The translations under genes and the position numbers were made by a program. The notes beneath the pieces are model-generated. The model saw only the letters and a list, made by a program, of their open reading frames with translations, did not search any database and was not told the origin of the DNA. A stretch of DNA of 64,000 nucleotides, taken from assembly GCA_002270565.1 (NCBI GenBank), contig NQMI01000103.1:62001-126000 (forward strand). Direction: 5' to 3'. Of the stretch, positions 21,991 to 33,600 are shown one piece after another. Source of the stretch: Stenocarpella maydis. Taxonomy: Eukaryota > Ascomycota > Sordariomycetes > Diaporthales > Diaporthaceae. The first letter of the stretch is position 1; each line of letters starts with the position of its first letter.

Positions 21991-22600
21991 CAGTCATCAT
22001 ACACACACCCAGCTTTTTCCTTAGGCGGACCCAGTAGTACAAGAAATTAAGCATGCAGCACACCCAGTCTCCTTATACCTATAGTTCCTTAACCCCACTA
22101 ATAGCTCCTTAACCCCACACTTAAGCCCTACCTTACCTCTAGCTGGGTGTATAGTAAGCCCATTAGGTATATAGAAAGCCTATGGTAAAGGCCTACCTAC
22201 CCTAACCCTCTGGGCCTAGCACCTTCTAGGCCTAGCTCCACGCGCCCTCCACGCGCCCAAAGGAAGACCCTTTATACGCCCTCTGTACGCCTAAAGGAAG
22301 GCCCTCTACTTACACCTTCCTAAAGGAAGGCCCTCTATATGCCCCTTTATAAGTCTTTCCTCTAGGTATATAGAGGCCTTTCCATTAGGTATGTAGACGG
22401 CCTTCCTTTAGGCATGTAAAGGGCGTATAAAGGGTCTTCCTTTAGGTGTGTGGAGGGCATGTGGTGGGGTGCGGAGGGGCTTAAGAGGGGGGAGGTATAA
22501 GAATTTATGGTGTGCTGCACGCTTAATTCCTTATACTGGGTGCGCCCAAGGAAATAGCTGGGTGCGTGTACCGGAAAAGCTGGGTGCGTGTATGATGACC
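21991..22600. mobile_element. 610-bp non-autonomous MULE-like element with 10-bp target duplication
   Basis: Flanked by GTCTTTTAGA at 21981-21990 and 22601-22610, an exact 10-bp direct repeat. The ends are inverted repeats: left CAGTCATCATACACACACCC, right (reverse-complemented) GGTCATCATACACGCACCC, followed by further paired sequence. There is no coding capacity; the interior is repeats of CTTTAGGNNTNTAGAGGGCCTTCC type. A 10-bp duplication suggests the Mutator superfamily. It is inserted in a related copy. Confidence 0.85.
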
Positions 22601-22763
22601 GTCTTTTAGAGGGGCCTTTTGGAGGGGCCCTTTGGAGGGACCATTTAGAGGGGCGTGGAGGGGCTTGAGAGTGGGGGAGGTACAAGAATTTATAGTGTGC
22701 TGCATGCTTAATTTCTTATACTGGGTGCGCCCACGGAAGGAGCTGGGTGCTTGAACGATGACC

Positions 22764-23391
22764 GAGTGAAACGGTTGGCCAAATTATGGTCATTGTGCCA
22801 TGGCTGGGCCACCACCCAGGGTTCTGAACGGTGATGAGGAATGAAAGAGACAAAAAGAAAGATGACGAAATAAGGCTGGAAAGGTGAGGCCATAATATGA
22901 CAGTAACAATGCGGCTAATGTGCGGACTGAGGAAAGCTGTCTGTCTGCCCAAGATAATTCTCTCGAGAGGTTCTGCCAGTCCGTTGAGATGTAACTATAC
23001 TCCATTTACCAGCACGTGACTAGCTGGTAAGTATGTTAAAAATCTACCTAGTCAAATTCGCCATCTATTGCACTCTAATTTGAGAGCTAATACAAGTGTT
23101 GTCCAATGCCAGGACTTTTTTCCCCCAAGAGAGCTTCAATCAGCTGTCAACGCGAGAGTTTCACCAAGTTCCCCGCAACTCCTGCTCGCATTGGCTTGTT
23201 TCAAAGCATCCGAACTGCTGAAACTTCATCCTGGAGTCTCGATTGTGTGATTAATACTTCATAATGTCTTTCCCGATCTTTCATTTGAAGTCACTACCCA
23301 ACGTCTTGCCTTTTTGCTGTTGCTTGACCATCAAACCCATGTAATTCCTCATGCGGATCTCGATGACCTCCACCTATCGAGTTCAGCAAGA
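22764..23391. other. Intergenic, promoter of the SET gene
   Basis: No gene recognised. An ATG at 23263-23265 opens a short out-of-frame ORF; an unseen 5' exon of the SET gene could lie here. Confidence 0.45.
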
Positions 23392-25097
23392 ATGACACTA
23401 ACGGATTTTGTTTACCATCCTGTCGTCGGCAGCATCGGCGACATCTGCGGATCTGGTCTGGCTGGCCTTTTTGCACCAGGCCTATGCCTCTTCTCAGTCG
23501 ACAGCCTGGACTTTGAGCTGCGGCCCAATGAGCCTAGGTACTGGGGCCCGTGGACACACCGGCCGTACTATGAGGAGAACTGGGGTGTACACACCAATGC
23601 GCTGGTACCGCGAGGTCAGGGCATCAGCATAATCACGCACCGCTCAGGGGAGAAGGAGGCCGCCGAAATACTTGACATCGTGGGAATCGGGTACGATGAG
23701 GGCAAGCGTCATGAATCACAGGGCTTAAACACTTCTTCTCATTCCATGTCATCATCGTTTGACGATAATGATAGCTCCTATGAGGTCCGGGACACGAAAG
23801 GCAAGGGCAAGGGCGTTTTCGCGACGCGCAGAATACCGAGGGGGTCCATAATCATGACGGATCATCCTATTTTGCTTAAATTGGAGCCAGTAATAGGAGA
23901 TCTCATCAACGGCGACATATTCGGCGCCCAGCGAAGTCTCCTTTTCGACAAAGCAGCGACACAACTATCTGATCCAGACCGGGTTCTGGGTCTGGCACAG
24001 CACGATGGGTTCGCGGGCTCAATGGCGGAGAATGCTGCCAATTATAATAGTTTCCAAATTCCCTTCGGTAATGGAACTTACAGCGCCGTTTTCCCGCGAG
24101 TCTCTGTAAGTTACTTTGAGCGCCATCACCTTGTTTCTTTTTCTTTTCTTTTTCCTTTTCTTTTTTTTTTTCCTTCTTTTTCTTTTTCTTTTTCTTTCTT
24201 TTTCTTTTTTTTTCTTTTTTTTTCCTTTTTTTTTCCTTTTTTTTCTCTTTTTTTCTTTTTTTTCTTTTTTTCTTCTTTTTTTTTCTTTTTTTTTTTCTTT
24301 TTTTTTCTTTTTTTTCTTCCTTTTTCATTTCTTTTTTTTTTCTCCTTTTCTCTCTTCCCCCCCCCCTTTTTTTCCTTCTTTTATTCTTTAATTAAGCTGA
24401 CAGTATTCCGAATTTTAGAGGATCAATCATGGATGTGTTCCAAAGTGGGTTGTCTGATAACCCGAAATGGAGTCTGCTACTGACCAAGCTCTCCCCTAAG
24501 TTGCCGAGCGAAGTGGTCACCGAAAACAATGTCACAGACAATTTGGACCGTGAGAGACATCCAGCCAGGAGAGGAGCTGACAATAAGCTGTAAGTGCTGG
24601 GATATACCAGTAAATGCCCAACATGTGCCGTAGCAGATGATCACTGACGAATTGACGACACCCTAGACATCCCGATGGGCCCGGACCGGGATTGGCACCA
24701 CCGCCAGCGCGAGCTCAGCGACAATTGGAACTTCGTGTGCACCTGCTCTCTGTGTTCCGCCGGCGCTCGGCAGCGGCGGGCGTCAGACCAGCGGCGGCGC
24801 CAGTTCGCGGCCTTGGCTCAGGACTTTCATGCCCTTAACCACTATGACCCGGCGGGGTCGTTGCGTGCACTACGGGCGCTGGAAGAGGCGATGGCCATCA
24901 ACACGCAGGAGCCGATGATGACAAGTGCGGTGCCGCTGCTGCTTCAAGCGGCATGGACTGCGTACCGTGGAGGGCACACCAGCTCGGCCGAGGGGTATGT
25001 GAAAATGGTTGAGGAGGATTTGGAGGCTAGGGGCTTTGAAGATGTGGGCGACGTGGGATCGTTGATGGATATGAAATCCTTACTTTATCGAGCTTGA
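23392..25097 (+). CDS. SET-domain protein (SMYD/SET5-like fungal family)
   Basis: Four exons (23392-24105, 24419-24444, 24489-24589, 24667-25097), all phases consistent, 423 aa. The N-terminal region has the family's PWTH.PYY and RGQGISIITH blocks. The SET domain starts at YEVRDTKGKGKGVFATRRIPRG. The tiny 26-bp exon encodes RINHGCVP; splicing through a 44-bp intron completes Asn to give the NHxCxPN motif. The next exon ends RDIQPGEELTIS and a further splice makes SYIPMGPD. The post-SET part has CTCSLC. SET enzymes methylate lysines of histones or other proteins with S-adenosylmethionine. ATG 23392 is the first in-frame Met; a 5' exon may be missed. The first intron (24106-24418) is a homopyrimidine tract. 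Confidence 0.8.
24106..24418. repeat. Homopyrimidine (T/C) tract inside the first SET intron
   Basis: About 250 nt (roughly 24130-24385) of almost uninterrupted T and C on the plus strand, ending in a run of about ten Cs. The intron boundaries are GTAAGT at 24106 and TTTTAG at 24418. Confidence 0.9.
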
Positions 25098-25451
25098 ATT
25101 TGACCTGCTCTCAGTCATTCAATGTCACTGGATCATCGGGCTTTATGCGCAGCTTTAGGTGGAAGGACAAAACGAAATGCTATATTGTTGCACAGACGCC
25201 AGAGGAGTTAGCACTTGGTATCACGGGCAGTTATAAACGTTACTAATCCACACTGCGTCCAGTCTCTGCCAACTTGTGATTTTAATGTGAAACCACCGCG
25301 TATAATTGAAATTTCACAGTTGGTGTGTTGAAGCCCTGAAAAACTCATAGTGCCGCCTCAATCCGTTCAAGACTCCATCCAGTCTCCTTGGGCACATTCA
25401 TGAGAGGCTAATCTATTCCCAAACCAGTGTCCCAACCGCAACCAATGATCA

Positions 25452-25712
25452 TCATACTTGCCACGATTCATTTATGAGGAATGTCTGGAACTCATGTTCC
25501 TGGTTAACATACCCGAGCTTGTACTCTCCAAAGTGGCACACCCCAATCATTTCATAGGCTACTTCTTGTGTTTGTTGTCTTTTGCCGAGCTTCTTTATAA
25601 ACCTCGAGAAGGAAGGAGTCCTGCGCAGAACAAAAGCCATGCCGGCTCCAAGGGGTGCTGCCAGAATGTCCCACTTTGCTGGCTTTCCTATGAGCACGCC
25701 GAGCTTCCCCAT
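25452..25712 (-). pseudogene. C-terminal relic of a HET (heterokaryon incompatibility) protein
   Basis: An 86-residue leftward frame with the pattern of HET-protein C-termini: DILAAPLGAGMAFVLRRT followed by YEMIGVCHFGEYKLG, corresponding to the usual D.(I/V)....G...P.VLR and Y.LVGECYVHG blocks. No HET domain proper is visible upstream, where frames are closed, so this appears to be a remnant. The family call is from pattern memory. Confidence 0.45.
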
Positions 25713-26275
25713 ATCCTTGTAGACAGTGGTGGCCTTTCGACAGAACTAAAGTCTAAGGAATCTCATTTCATCCTATCCCAGACTATCCTCTCTTCCGTCC
25801 GCAACGTTGTGAACATTCCTGCACATGCTGGCAATCGCCTGAAGCAGTTTCAAAGTTATCTTCTCTTCAGAGCAGCACCACTTGATCACCATTCTAAGTT
25901 GCATGGCGTTCTGCGAGCATATTGTAACACGATTACCTGTCAGTGTTCTCCAAATCGCTGTCACGTAAATGCCTTTGTCATCATCCTAGTTCTCATATCT
26001 AAGGGACAAGGGTGAGTTGATGCATATTATTTCAAGTAACTAGGTACTCAACTAGGTACGTGCTGCGGCCGGGCCCTGGATGATGAGTTTCCAGACCCAT
26101 GACACAACTAGTAGGTACACTTCTAGGTTGACCTAATCTATCCTTAAGGTCGACTTCAGCTAAACCTCGGCAGTTCACTCTGAGCCACTTGCTCTCGCTT
26201 GGCACGCAATTTGCCTGCCAAGCGAGGTCTACTGTTCACTGTTGGCGAATATTGTTTCCAGTAATTGGAATTGCA
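25713..26275. other. Intergenic, mostly unassigned
   Basis: Short broken frames that may be further remains of the HET-like gene. No other gene seen. Confidence 0.4.
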
Positions 26276-27747
26276 TCAAGTGGTTTGTATAATATAAAGG
26301 CTAAAAAAGCGAGTGCGTACCGTTTCACGGTGCAGAAACAAGTCATAGACGGGGCTGCTTAGCTCGTAGATACTTTTCGGCCTGCACATGGTCCGGATCA
26401 GCGACTGCGCAATCGACTGGCTGAGCAATGAATGGCCGACCTCTTCAATAGCATCTATTCCCTGTGCCCATTTCAAGAAGGCCGCAGAGCCGAATCTAGC
26501 ATTCATGTTGGGCTTGGTGTCCTTCAAGGACCTGTATTGCCAGTATCCGGAGTCGGACGTTTTTATCTGGGGCGGTGGCCTCGAGAAGATTTCTAGGTTG
26601 TAGCTTGCCCAGGCTTTAATTCGCTCGCATCTTGCCTTTCTCAAGTTCTGCCAGTCCTCGCTGATTTCTTTTGTGTTGGCCTCGGGGTTCGGAAATTTTG
26701 ATGCAAGGTAGTCGAGGACTCCAATGTCTTCCACAATCAGTGAATACCCCTGTGCAGTGTTTGGGTACATGGCGTGCTGGGGCCGTCAGTCACTCCTCGT
26801 GCTTTGGATCCGCGATATGCCGCAGGATTTGTCCGACTTACCGCAGAATCGCCGAGCAAAAAGATTCGTCCGTTTTCGGTAGCCCACCGGGGGAGGTTCG
26901 GAAGCTCAGCCAGCTTCCATCTGTTACAGGTCTCGGCTATATCAAGTACTTTCACAAGCTCCCGGCAGGAACCCTGGAACATCTTCCGAACGTATTCGAT
27001 ATCGCCCTCTTCGTCCCACAGCCCCTTCTGGTCGGTGTCACCTTTGATGCTGAACAACGCTTGGAATGTGCCGAGCTTCTTGTTGTACCTGCTCGTTACG
27101 TGTACCAGGCTATTCTCACCCACATACACGTTGATGTATGAGTTATCAATAAGGGGACTCATCTCCGGTAAGCGGATCATTTTCTCCTTATTCAAAAGGA
27201 TGCCATACAGCGTCACATCGCTGACAATAGGGTCGATTGGCCCGGAGAGCCCTTGGGGAGCTTGTTTGCGGATCGTGGACCGTATACCGTCTGTCGCCAG
27301 AACCAGGTCTGCAAGCAAAACTGTTCCGTCCCCTAGCAATACTTGGGCTTCTTGATGGCTATCCGTGACACGGGCAACTGATGTATTAAACTCAAGCAAC
27401 GCACCAGCTTCGAGAGCACTCTTGCGTATGAGTGATATTAGTATATCTCGGTTCGTGCCCAGATCCGGAGAATGGGAGATATCAACTGCGATGGTGCGAG
27501 TAGCGACCTGTCCAGTCTTCAGACTTCGGAGGGCATTGGCAGTTGTGATATCGCAGATCTGCTCCAGCGCTCCAGCCAAACCCCACCCCTGGAGAAGCCG
27601 AGTGGCACCTGGACGGATTTTGATACCGCCGCCGACAGGTGCCGGGTCAGGGCGCTGCTCGAGGACTTTGACCTTGTGGCCACTGCGAGCAAAACATAGC
27701 GCGGAGCTAAGGCCACCAAGGCCTGCACCAACGATAATGATTCTCAT
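26276..27747 (-). CDS. FAD-dependent monooxygenase (salicylate hydroxylase-like)
   Basis: Two exons, 27747-26842 and 26776-26276, with a 65-bp intron (donor GTAAGT at 26841, acceptor CCCCAG) in phase 0, 468 aa. The Rossmann motif IIIVGAGLGGLSSALCFARSG lies at residues 3-23. The DG motif is LATDGIRSTIR, and splicing joins GDSA to HAMYPNTAQG, giving the GD motif of group A flavoprotein hydroxylases. These use NAD(P)H and O2 to hydroxylate small aromatics. The C-terminus after LFLHRET may carry one more short intron (GTACGC near 26320). Similar enzymes act on salicylate or 6-hydroxynicotinate; no direct neighbour tells the substrate, although a nicotinate-type cluster begins 25 kb away. Confidence 0.87.
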
Positions 27748-29078
27748 GGTGGGAAGAGGTGAAGAATTGAGGAGTCAAGTGAGCTTTCGGAGCAAGTTGC
27801 GATGCGCATCGGTTGGTGTCCTTTTTATGGATGAGCCGAGGCACCACAATGTAGTACTTCACCAAGCGCCACGTTGGTCTCGGTACACATATGACATGTT
27901 GGCAGTTGGGGTAGGGACTTTTAATTAAGTCTTGGCCATAACATGTCGACCTACACATTTACAAGCTGTGAAACGAATCCAAGGTGTTCAGTGTTTTCAG
28001 TGCACGTGTCTTTCCATAACATTTGGCTTTTTAGTGAATATGGTAGCCAGAACTCGACTCCAGGGAGCCGAGAATCTTCACGGAATTGGGCGGATCGTGT
28101 GTATCCTGAATACTCATAACTACACCAATGAAGAACATTGTTCATTAATGGATAACAATTGGCGCCATGAACGAGCCCAACATATAGGCTTGCCATACTG
28201 TGTATCATAGCATGAGATTACCAAGAACTGCGAAATGGAAATCCACTTCGGAATATCCATGCCTAAAATCTCTTAAAATCTACACCCCTGGGGTTTGCAG
28301 AGCTTGAAGCGAATGCTCGGCTTCAACTGTGACACTCTGATCCTTCTTAAGCCGCTTGCGCCTTGCAATGATTTTATGTGTCTTTTCTCGCGACTTAAGT
28401 AACCTTGACCGTACGTGTTAGGCTGCAGAGCGCTGTGACAACTGTGCGTCTGGTTCTGCCGCGCCTGACAAATTCCGTGATTTATTTGCTCAACGAATCC
28501 ATATAATCCCTCGTCCAGCCATGGTCAAGGATGTTACATATAGCCTGGCACCTGTCAAGCCTCCCTGTTCCGGTGCGCTGATGTTCTGGACCTTGCTCCT
28601 CCTTACCGGCCGCGTTCCATGCTTGGTGGATCGACGCAACGGCTTGCCAGGCCTGCTTCAGTTGCACACCGCGACCATCTCAAGGGGTGGCGCGATGCGA
28701 AGGTGTCTCAACATGCGACGTGTTGATGAGCTAAAATACAACTAAAATATCACCCCTATTGTGACCTTCTACGGCGCTGATTCTCAGGTAAATTAGGTCT
28801 TGCAGCTGGGGGACACCCGCGGACAGGCCAGGACACGACTCACTGGCTGCCTGGGCTGGAGCTATGCAGGAAGGCCCGAGACTGCTCACAGAAGATACTG
28901 GGCGCTCATACTGTGCACCAGGGGTTCGAGACAACTCACCAGGGTAGCCTTACCATGAAATTAATGTTCTCAGGCAGTATACTGACCTGCGGGCGTTGAA
29001 GCGTCGTGCAACACCACCACTACGACTTGCGCAGCCAGAGTTGCAGAATGAGTCCGTCGCACATCATCGTTCTCTGCT
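27748..29078. other. Intergenic, no gene recognised
   Basis: 1.3 kb with only short ORFs. It holds the promoter of the FAD monooxygenase (leftward) at its left end. Confidence 0.5.
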
Positions 29079-30640
29079 ATGTATAACCTAACCGAATCCT
29101 GGGTGCAATCCTGGGTGCCAGGCCCATCTATGGTACGCAAAGTACACGGACGTCGTCTTGAAACGGCTTTGGCTCGGCGGGGGACACGACGGGATGCGCA
29201 TGCCTTCCACAAGAGATATGGTGAGTCAATCCCCTATGTGCCTAAGCGGGCTCACCCGACACTCGATTAAACCCCTGCCGTCCGCATCAGCCCCAACGAG
29301 GTCGACGTGCTGGATGTCGCGGCAACCAAGGGCCTCGGGGGATACACTCCGCCGAGACGACGCACGCCAAGGTGGCCATGGTAAAGGACCTTTGCCACGC
29401 CCGGCGGCACGGAGAAGGTGTTCAGCACGACTGATGCGACGTCCACAGGTGCCACAGCCGGCTGCTCGCAGGGCCCCGCAGCCCGAGTTGGGCCTCGAGG
29501 TGCCCCATCTGGTCGTATAGGAGCGGTTCGAGCTGGCGATGCAGGGGATATCGGAGGAGACGGGGGCTCAGGGGGGCCACGGATGTGCTGAAGTGGTTCT
29601 TGTTCCTGGCTACGGATACGGTTATTTCGATTGCTTGAGCCGTGCAAGGTACGTCTTATCCATGGGGTCCTATGACATATTCGCATAACCTCTGATAACC
29701 CCTGGAAAGAAGAGCACACCGAGAACCCAGAGACTCACATCGGGACCGGCGCCAACCGAACGGCATCCCCCCTGATAGCCAAAATCGGTCTGCACAGACC
29801 GACCCCTGGGTTTCACGATACAACGGACGTCATCCGCGAGAACAGCCGGTTCATCGAGGACTCTCTGAAGCGCTGCCAGGAGCTCGTGGAGAAGACCCGG
29901 ATAATCCCCCGCCGATGCTCTCCACAAGCTCCTGAAGCGCGATGACGACGACGCCCCGGCCACCAAGCGGCCCCGCGACAGGGCCATGATCTAACATCAT
30001 CGCGGGGAGCGACATGACCGTTCTGGCGCTGACGTACCTCGCCTGGGCATTCCGCCGTGACTCCGCAATCCCGAGGGTGGCTCGTCGGCGAGCTGGCCAG
30101 CCTCCCCGCAAGCTTTGAGGAAGCGGACGTGAGGTTGCTCCCTTGCCTGAACCCGGTCATCGGCGAGGCCCTGAGGTTGTATGCCACGGCTGTGGCGGGC
30201 CTGCCTCGCGTCATGCCGCCTGGGAGGTGCCGACGCAAGCCTATAGCGTTCGCAGGATTGATGGGATCTCCACGGAGCCGGAAAGGTTCGACCCATCGCG
30301 GTGGGAGGTGGCAACCAAGGAGACGGCGCCACGGAGGGCCTGCTCACGAAGTAAGCGTCCCCTGCGTACTAGCCTTTTCCTTTTCCCCATGGCGGCATGC
30401 ACACTTGAATAGACGCCGGCGGAGGAAAAATGAGTTTTCTGGCGTTGTTTCCCACAGTATGCCTCGGGGCGCACCTGGCCAGGCTGGAGCTGAGGCTCGC
30501 CGCCACGCGCTTCTTCACGGAGTTCCCGGTGTCCGGCCTGGGGGGCATGGGGGACGAGGACAATGCGGCCCCAGGATCTTGTTCGCGATGGCGCGCCGGA
30601 AGGAGCAAACGTCGTCTGATCGAGTGCCGCTGAGCGTGTT
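29079..30640 (+). pseudogene. Cytochrome P450 pseudogene
   Basis: P450 landmarks occur in order but in different frames. HAFHKRYG is followed by a GTGAGT donor and then VRISPNEVDVLDVAATKG (29280-29330). GTEKVFSTTDATF lies near 29405. DVLKWFLFLATDT lies near 29590. The K-helix ExxR is VIGEALRLYATAVAGLPRV (30155-30215). PERFDPSRWE follows near 30285, and the haem-binding CLGAHLARLELRLAATRFF lies near 30460. Several frameshifts separate these blocks and no set of introns was found that joins all of them. The pattern resembles benzoate/pisatin-type fungal P450s. Confidence 0.75.
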
Positions 30641-33600
30641 GATGGCACCGAGCCACCGCCCCTGGGACCATGGGCCCAAAGGACGCTGCTGAGCGAGGGA
30701 ACGCGCGCGCGCGCGGCGCCTGCAGCAGAAGGATGATGCCATTGGCTGTGTTGAGGCACTGAGGAGTGTGCTTATACTCCGTAGATAGGCTCTGGCCGCA
30801 GCGCATTGTTCACGTTGCTTGGATCCAGACCCGCAGCTCATATTCGACGGCACATGCCCCCTCCCCTAAGCTCTGGCTCTAAATGCCCCTTGTCCTGCCC
30901 GAAAGCTTGTGCTTCGCTAAGCTTTCGTGACGGGCGGTCATGTCGGAAATACGATCCTTGGCCCGGATCAAAGTTGCTCGCGCACCAATGTGCTTCAAAG
31001 ATGGCGCGCGCGCGGGGCGGGGCGGGCGCTCTCGGGGGCCCAATGCTGTGCCCTCTTTCATTGAAGGACCACCTGCCGTCTGTCTGTCGCCCTGGCCATC
31101 TGCTGCATCATCACATGTCAGCTAAGGCCGCCTCATCCCTCATTGAGCAGAAGGGTTTCGCGGGTGGCCTGGCCGATTAGGGGTGGTAGAGCTGAGATCC
31201 TGACGAGATTGCGATGCGCACTGTTCGTCCCGTCGAGGCCAACGTCGGCTGGCCCGTCCGTCCCGTTTCACATCTCTTGGACTGCTACAGTGGTCGACCC
31301 GAGGTATCTTGTCAGGAGTTACACTGCAAGGCGCGCGTGGCGATCTTGGCCGCGATGCCCCCTTCCGTGTGGTGTTGCAACCACCATGCTGCAGGCCCGT
31401 TCCCGGCGTCTTGGTCCATGGCAGCTCGGTGCACTGGCAGACAGAGATGGTCAATTCTCAACACTGAAGGGTGGGTGCACGAGTGATCATAGACCAGCCA
31501 GGTAAGCACCGCCAGACGGTTGTTGGATCTGGGCCCGGTGGCGTGGGTTTGGCGCCCTTATCTGAGGTAGGGTGACAGTCGGTGACGGTGTGGAGGCTGC
31601 GGCCCCGAGGTGCATTGCACGGAGGCTTTCTTTTTGTTCCTTCGCGGGCCAACCCTGGATCCATCTTCGGACTTGCTGTGGAGGATGCGGTGTTAATCCG
31701 TGCAGGAGAACCTCATGCCCGGCCCACCAGTTCCGGCACATCAGCTTGAGCCTCTAAGGATGGGATGCTTGGTATCTGAGTTTCGTACTGCACGCGCACT
31801 GCGTCGGACACTCTGACGGGGCGGAAACATGCTCATGATGCCTGTCAAACCTGAAGCTTTGGGTTGGGTCGATAGGCCGTGGCGAGGGTGGCAGTCACGT
31901 TGCGTTGCCATCCGTGTGGATCCATCCTTGTATGTACACTATCCACTACTACCTGAGCTGGTGTTCCTGGGAGGTGAAGTATGCTATGATTAAGGCTTTA
32001 TCAGTACTGTAGCCAAGCTGGCAGCCGGGTGGACGGCCATGAGGCCTGTCAGGCGAGGTGGCGTGAGGTCGATGGCAAGGATGGGTGACAGGTTGGTTGG
32101 TTGGTGGGTTGCAGTGCATATAGCAGCAGCTGCGGACAGGACAGGCCTGAGCAGGGCCCTCGAAATCAGCAAGTACGGCACGGCAATTCAATTGATCTAC
32201 ACAGTAGTGTACACTATTGAACAGGCTGACAGGCTAACCAGCCATGCATGCAGCCGGGGTTGCAGTTCGGTCCCAATACCTCGGTTGCACCAGACGACCT
32301 GGTGCAACGATTACATATTAACAGAGTAGCCTACATACTATGTACGTAGGTGCAGTTAGGTTGATACCACCCGTGTGCATTTTATTCGCGTACATGTCTA
32401 CTTGGACGTGGGGAGACTGCGGGGGTGGCAACATGACCATGTGCTTAGTGTGGTATATATCCAATTGATGGAATTACTGGAATCACTAATCTTGAGACCA
32501 CGACACAAGGAGAGGCGGCAAAGCACACACCGAAGAGAGTCCAGGCTCCAGAGGTCAGAGAGGCCAGGCCAGAAGCGTCACGTCGAGTTTCTGGTTCGAC
32601 GCGAAGGTTTTCACGGTCCTTGTCCCTGATCAGCCCTATCACGTCTCACGCTTGTTTGGTGAGGGCTCCACCCTCGCCGAGCACACACCTCAATGTTGTG
32701 CGGCAGCTTGGATTGGTCTCCGATTGGGTCCCAAGTGTCCACACGCATTCGGACTGTCAGTCTGTCAGTCAGTGTGCAGGTCGGTGCTGAGGCGCCCCAG
32801 CATGGGTGCTGCGCCCCTGCGCCCTTCCAGCCTTTCTCTCTACCGCACCTGGGTGGGCCTCAGGCTGGAAGCTGTACTCTGTCAGCTGCTGCAGGTGGTG
32901 GGTGGATCGTGGGCGCTGGGCCACTTTACCGAAGGCCAATATTTCGCCCTTGCTCGTGTTCGAGTCTGCCCAGTCAGTTTATGCCAGTCAGTTTTTGCCA
33001 GCTTGTCAATTAGTCAGTCGGTCAGTCCCGCGCAGTCATTCTGCTCCCTTGTCGCTCAGCCAGCCAGTCTGGAACTCCTAATCGGTGGTGATGGTATCGC
33101 CAATGCCTTGGTTATATGCAGGTCTGCAACGGGACCTGCCCTCCAGAGCTGAGAATCTCGTCTGCTCGGATGAACATCCGACCCGAGTCCTGCCTTATAC
33201 AGCTCATACAATCACTCACAACTGACACGCTCACCTCCCGCTCACCTCCCACTCACCCACTCACTCATCCACTCACGGCGTACGCACACTTAAGCTTTTC
33301 TCCCTTTTATATACACTGTAACCTTCGGCCGGAAACCCCCCGCCCCCAAGCCAATCGCCCGGGCTTCTACTTACATGTGTCGTCGTGCCGATACTCTTTG
33401 CCGCTCCCCTGGTTCCCCGACCTGAACCTCGCAGGCAATCCCTGCCTTCTGGTCCCTTGGCCCTCAATCCCGCTGGCTGCCGACATCCCGGAGCTCCCTC
33501 GAGCCTGTCGACAGTCCAGCCCGGGCTGGGCTTTTGCGACGAGCAGAGCGCAGCGCTGGGGCCGAGGAGCAAGCTCGCAGCCAGCTCGCAGCCCCACCAC

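Larger units (their letters stand above)
19143..22763. mobile_element. Outer non-autonomous element of a nested transposon stack
   Basis: The left part (19143-19330) and the right part (about 22640-22763) carry the same inverted terminal sequence (GCGCCCAGTATAAGAAATTAAGC-like block plus repeated CACCCAGC units) as the complete copy at 21991-22600. Taking out that copy and the pogo element leaves about 670 bp, close to the 610 bp of the inner copy, so this is one family member interrupted twice. The outermost bases are roughly GGTCA...TGACC; no target duplication is visible, so the exact ends are uncertain. Confidence 0.65.

Noticed and set aside
23906..24328. Lys/Arg-rich minus-strand ORF resembling a nuclear repeat protein
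   Set aside because: It is the translation of the homopyrimidine intron read on the opposite strand.
24392..24583. SET gene first judged a pseudogene because of stops after NHGCVP
   Set aside because: A 44-bp intron at 24445-24488 repairs both the frame and the NHxCxPN motif, with all phases consistent.
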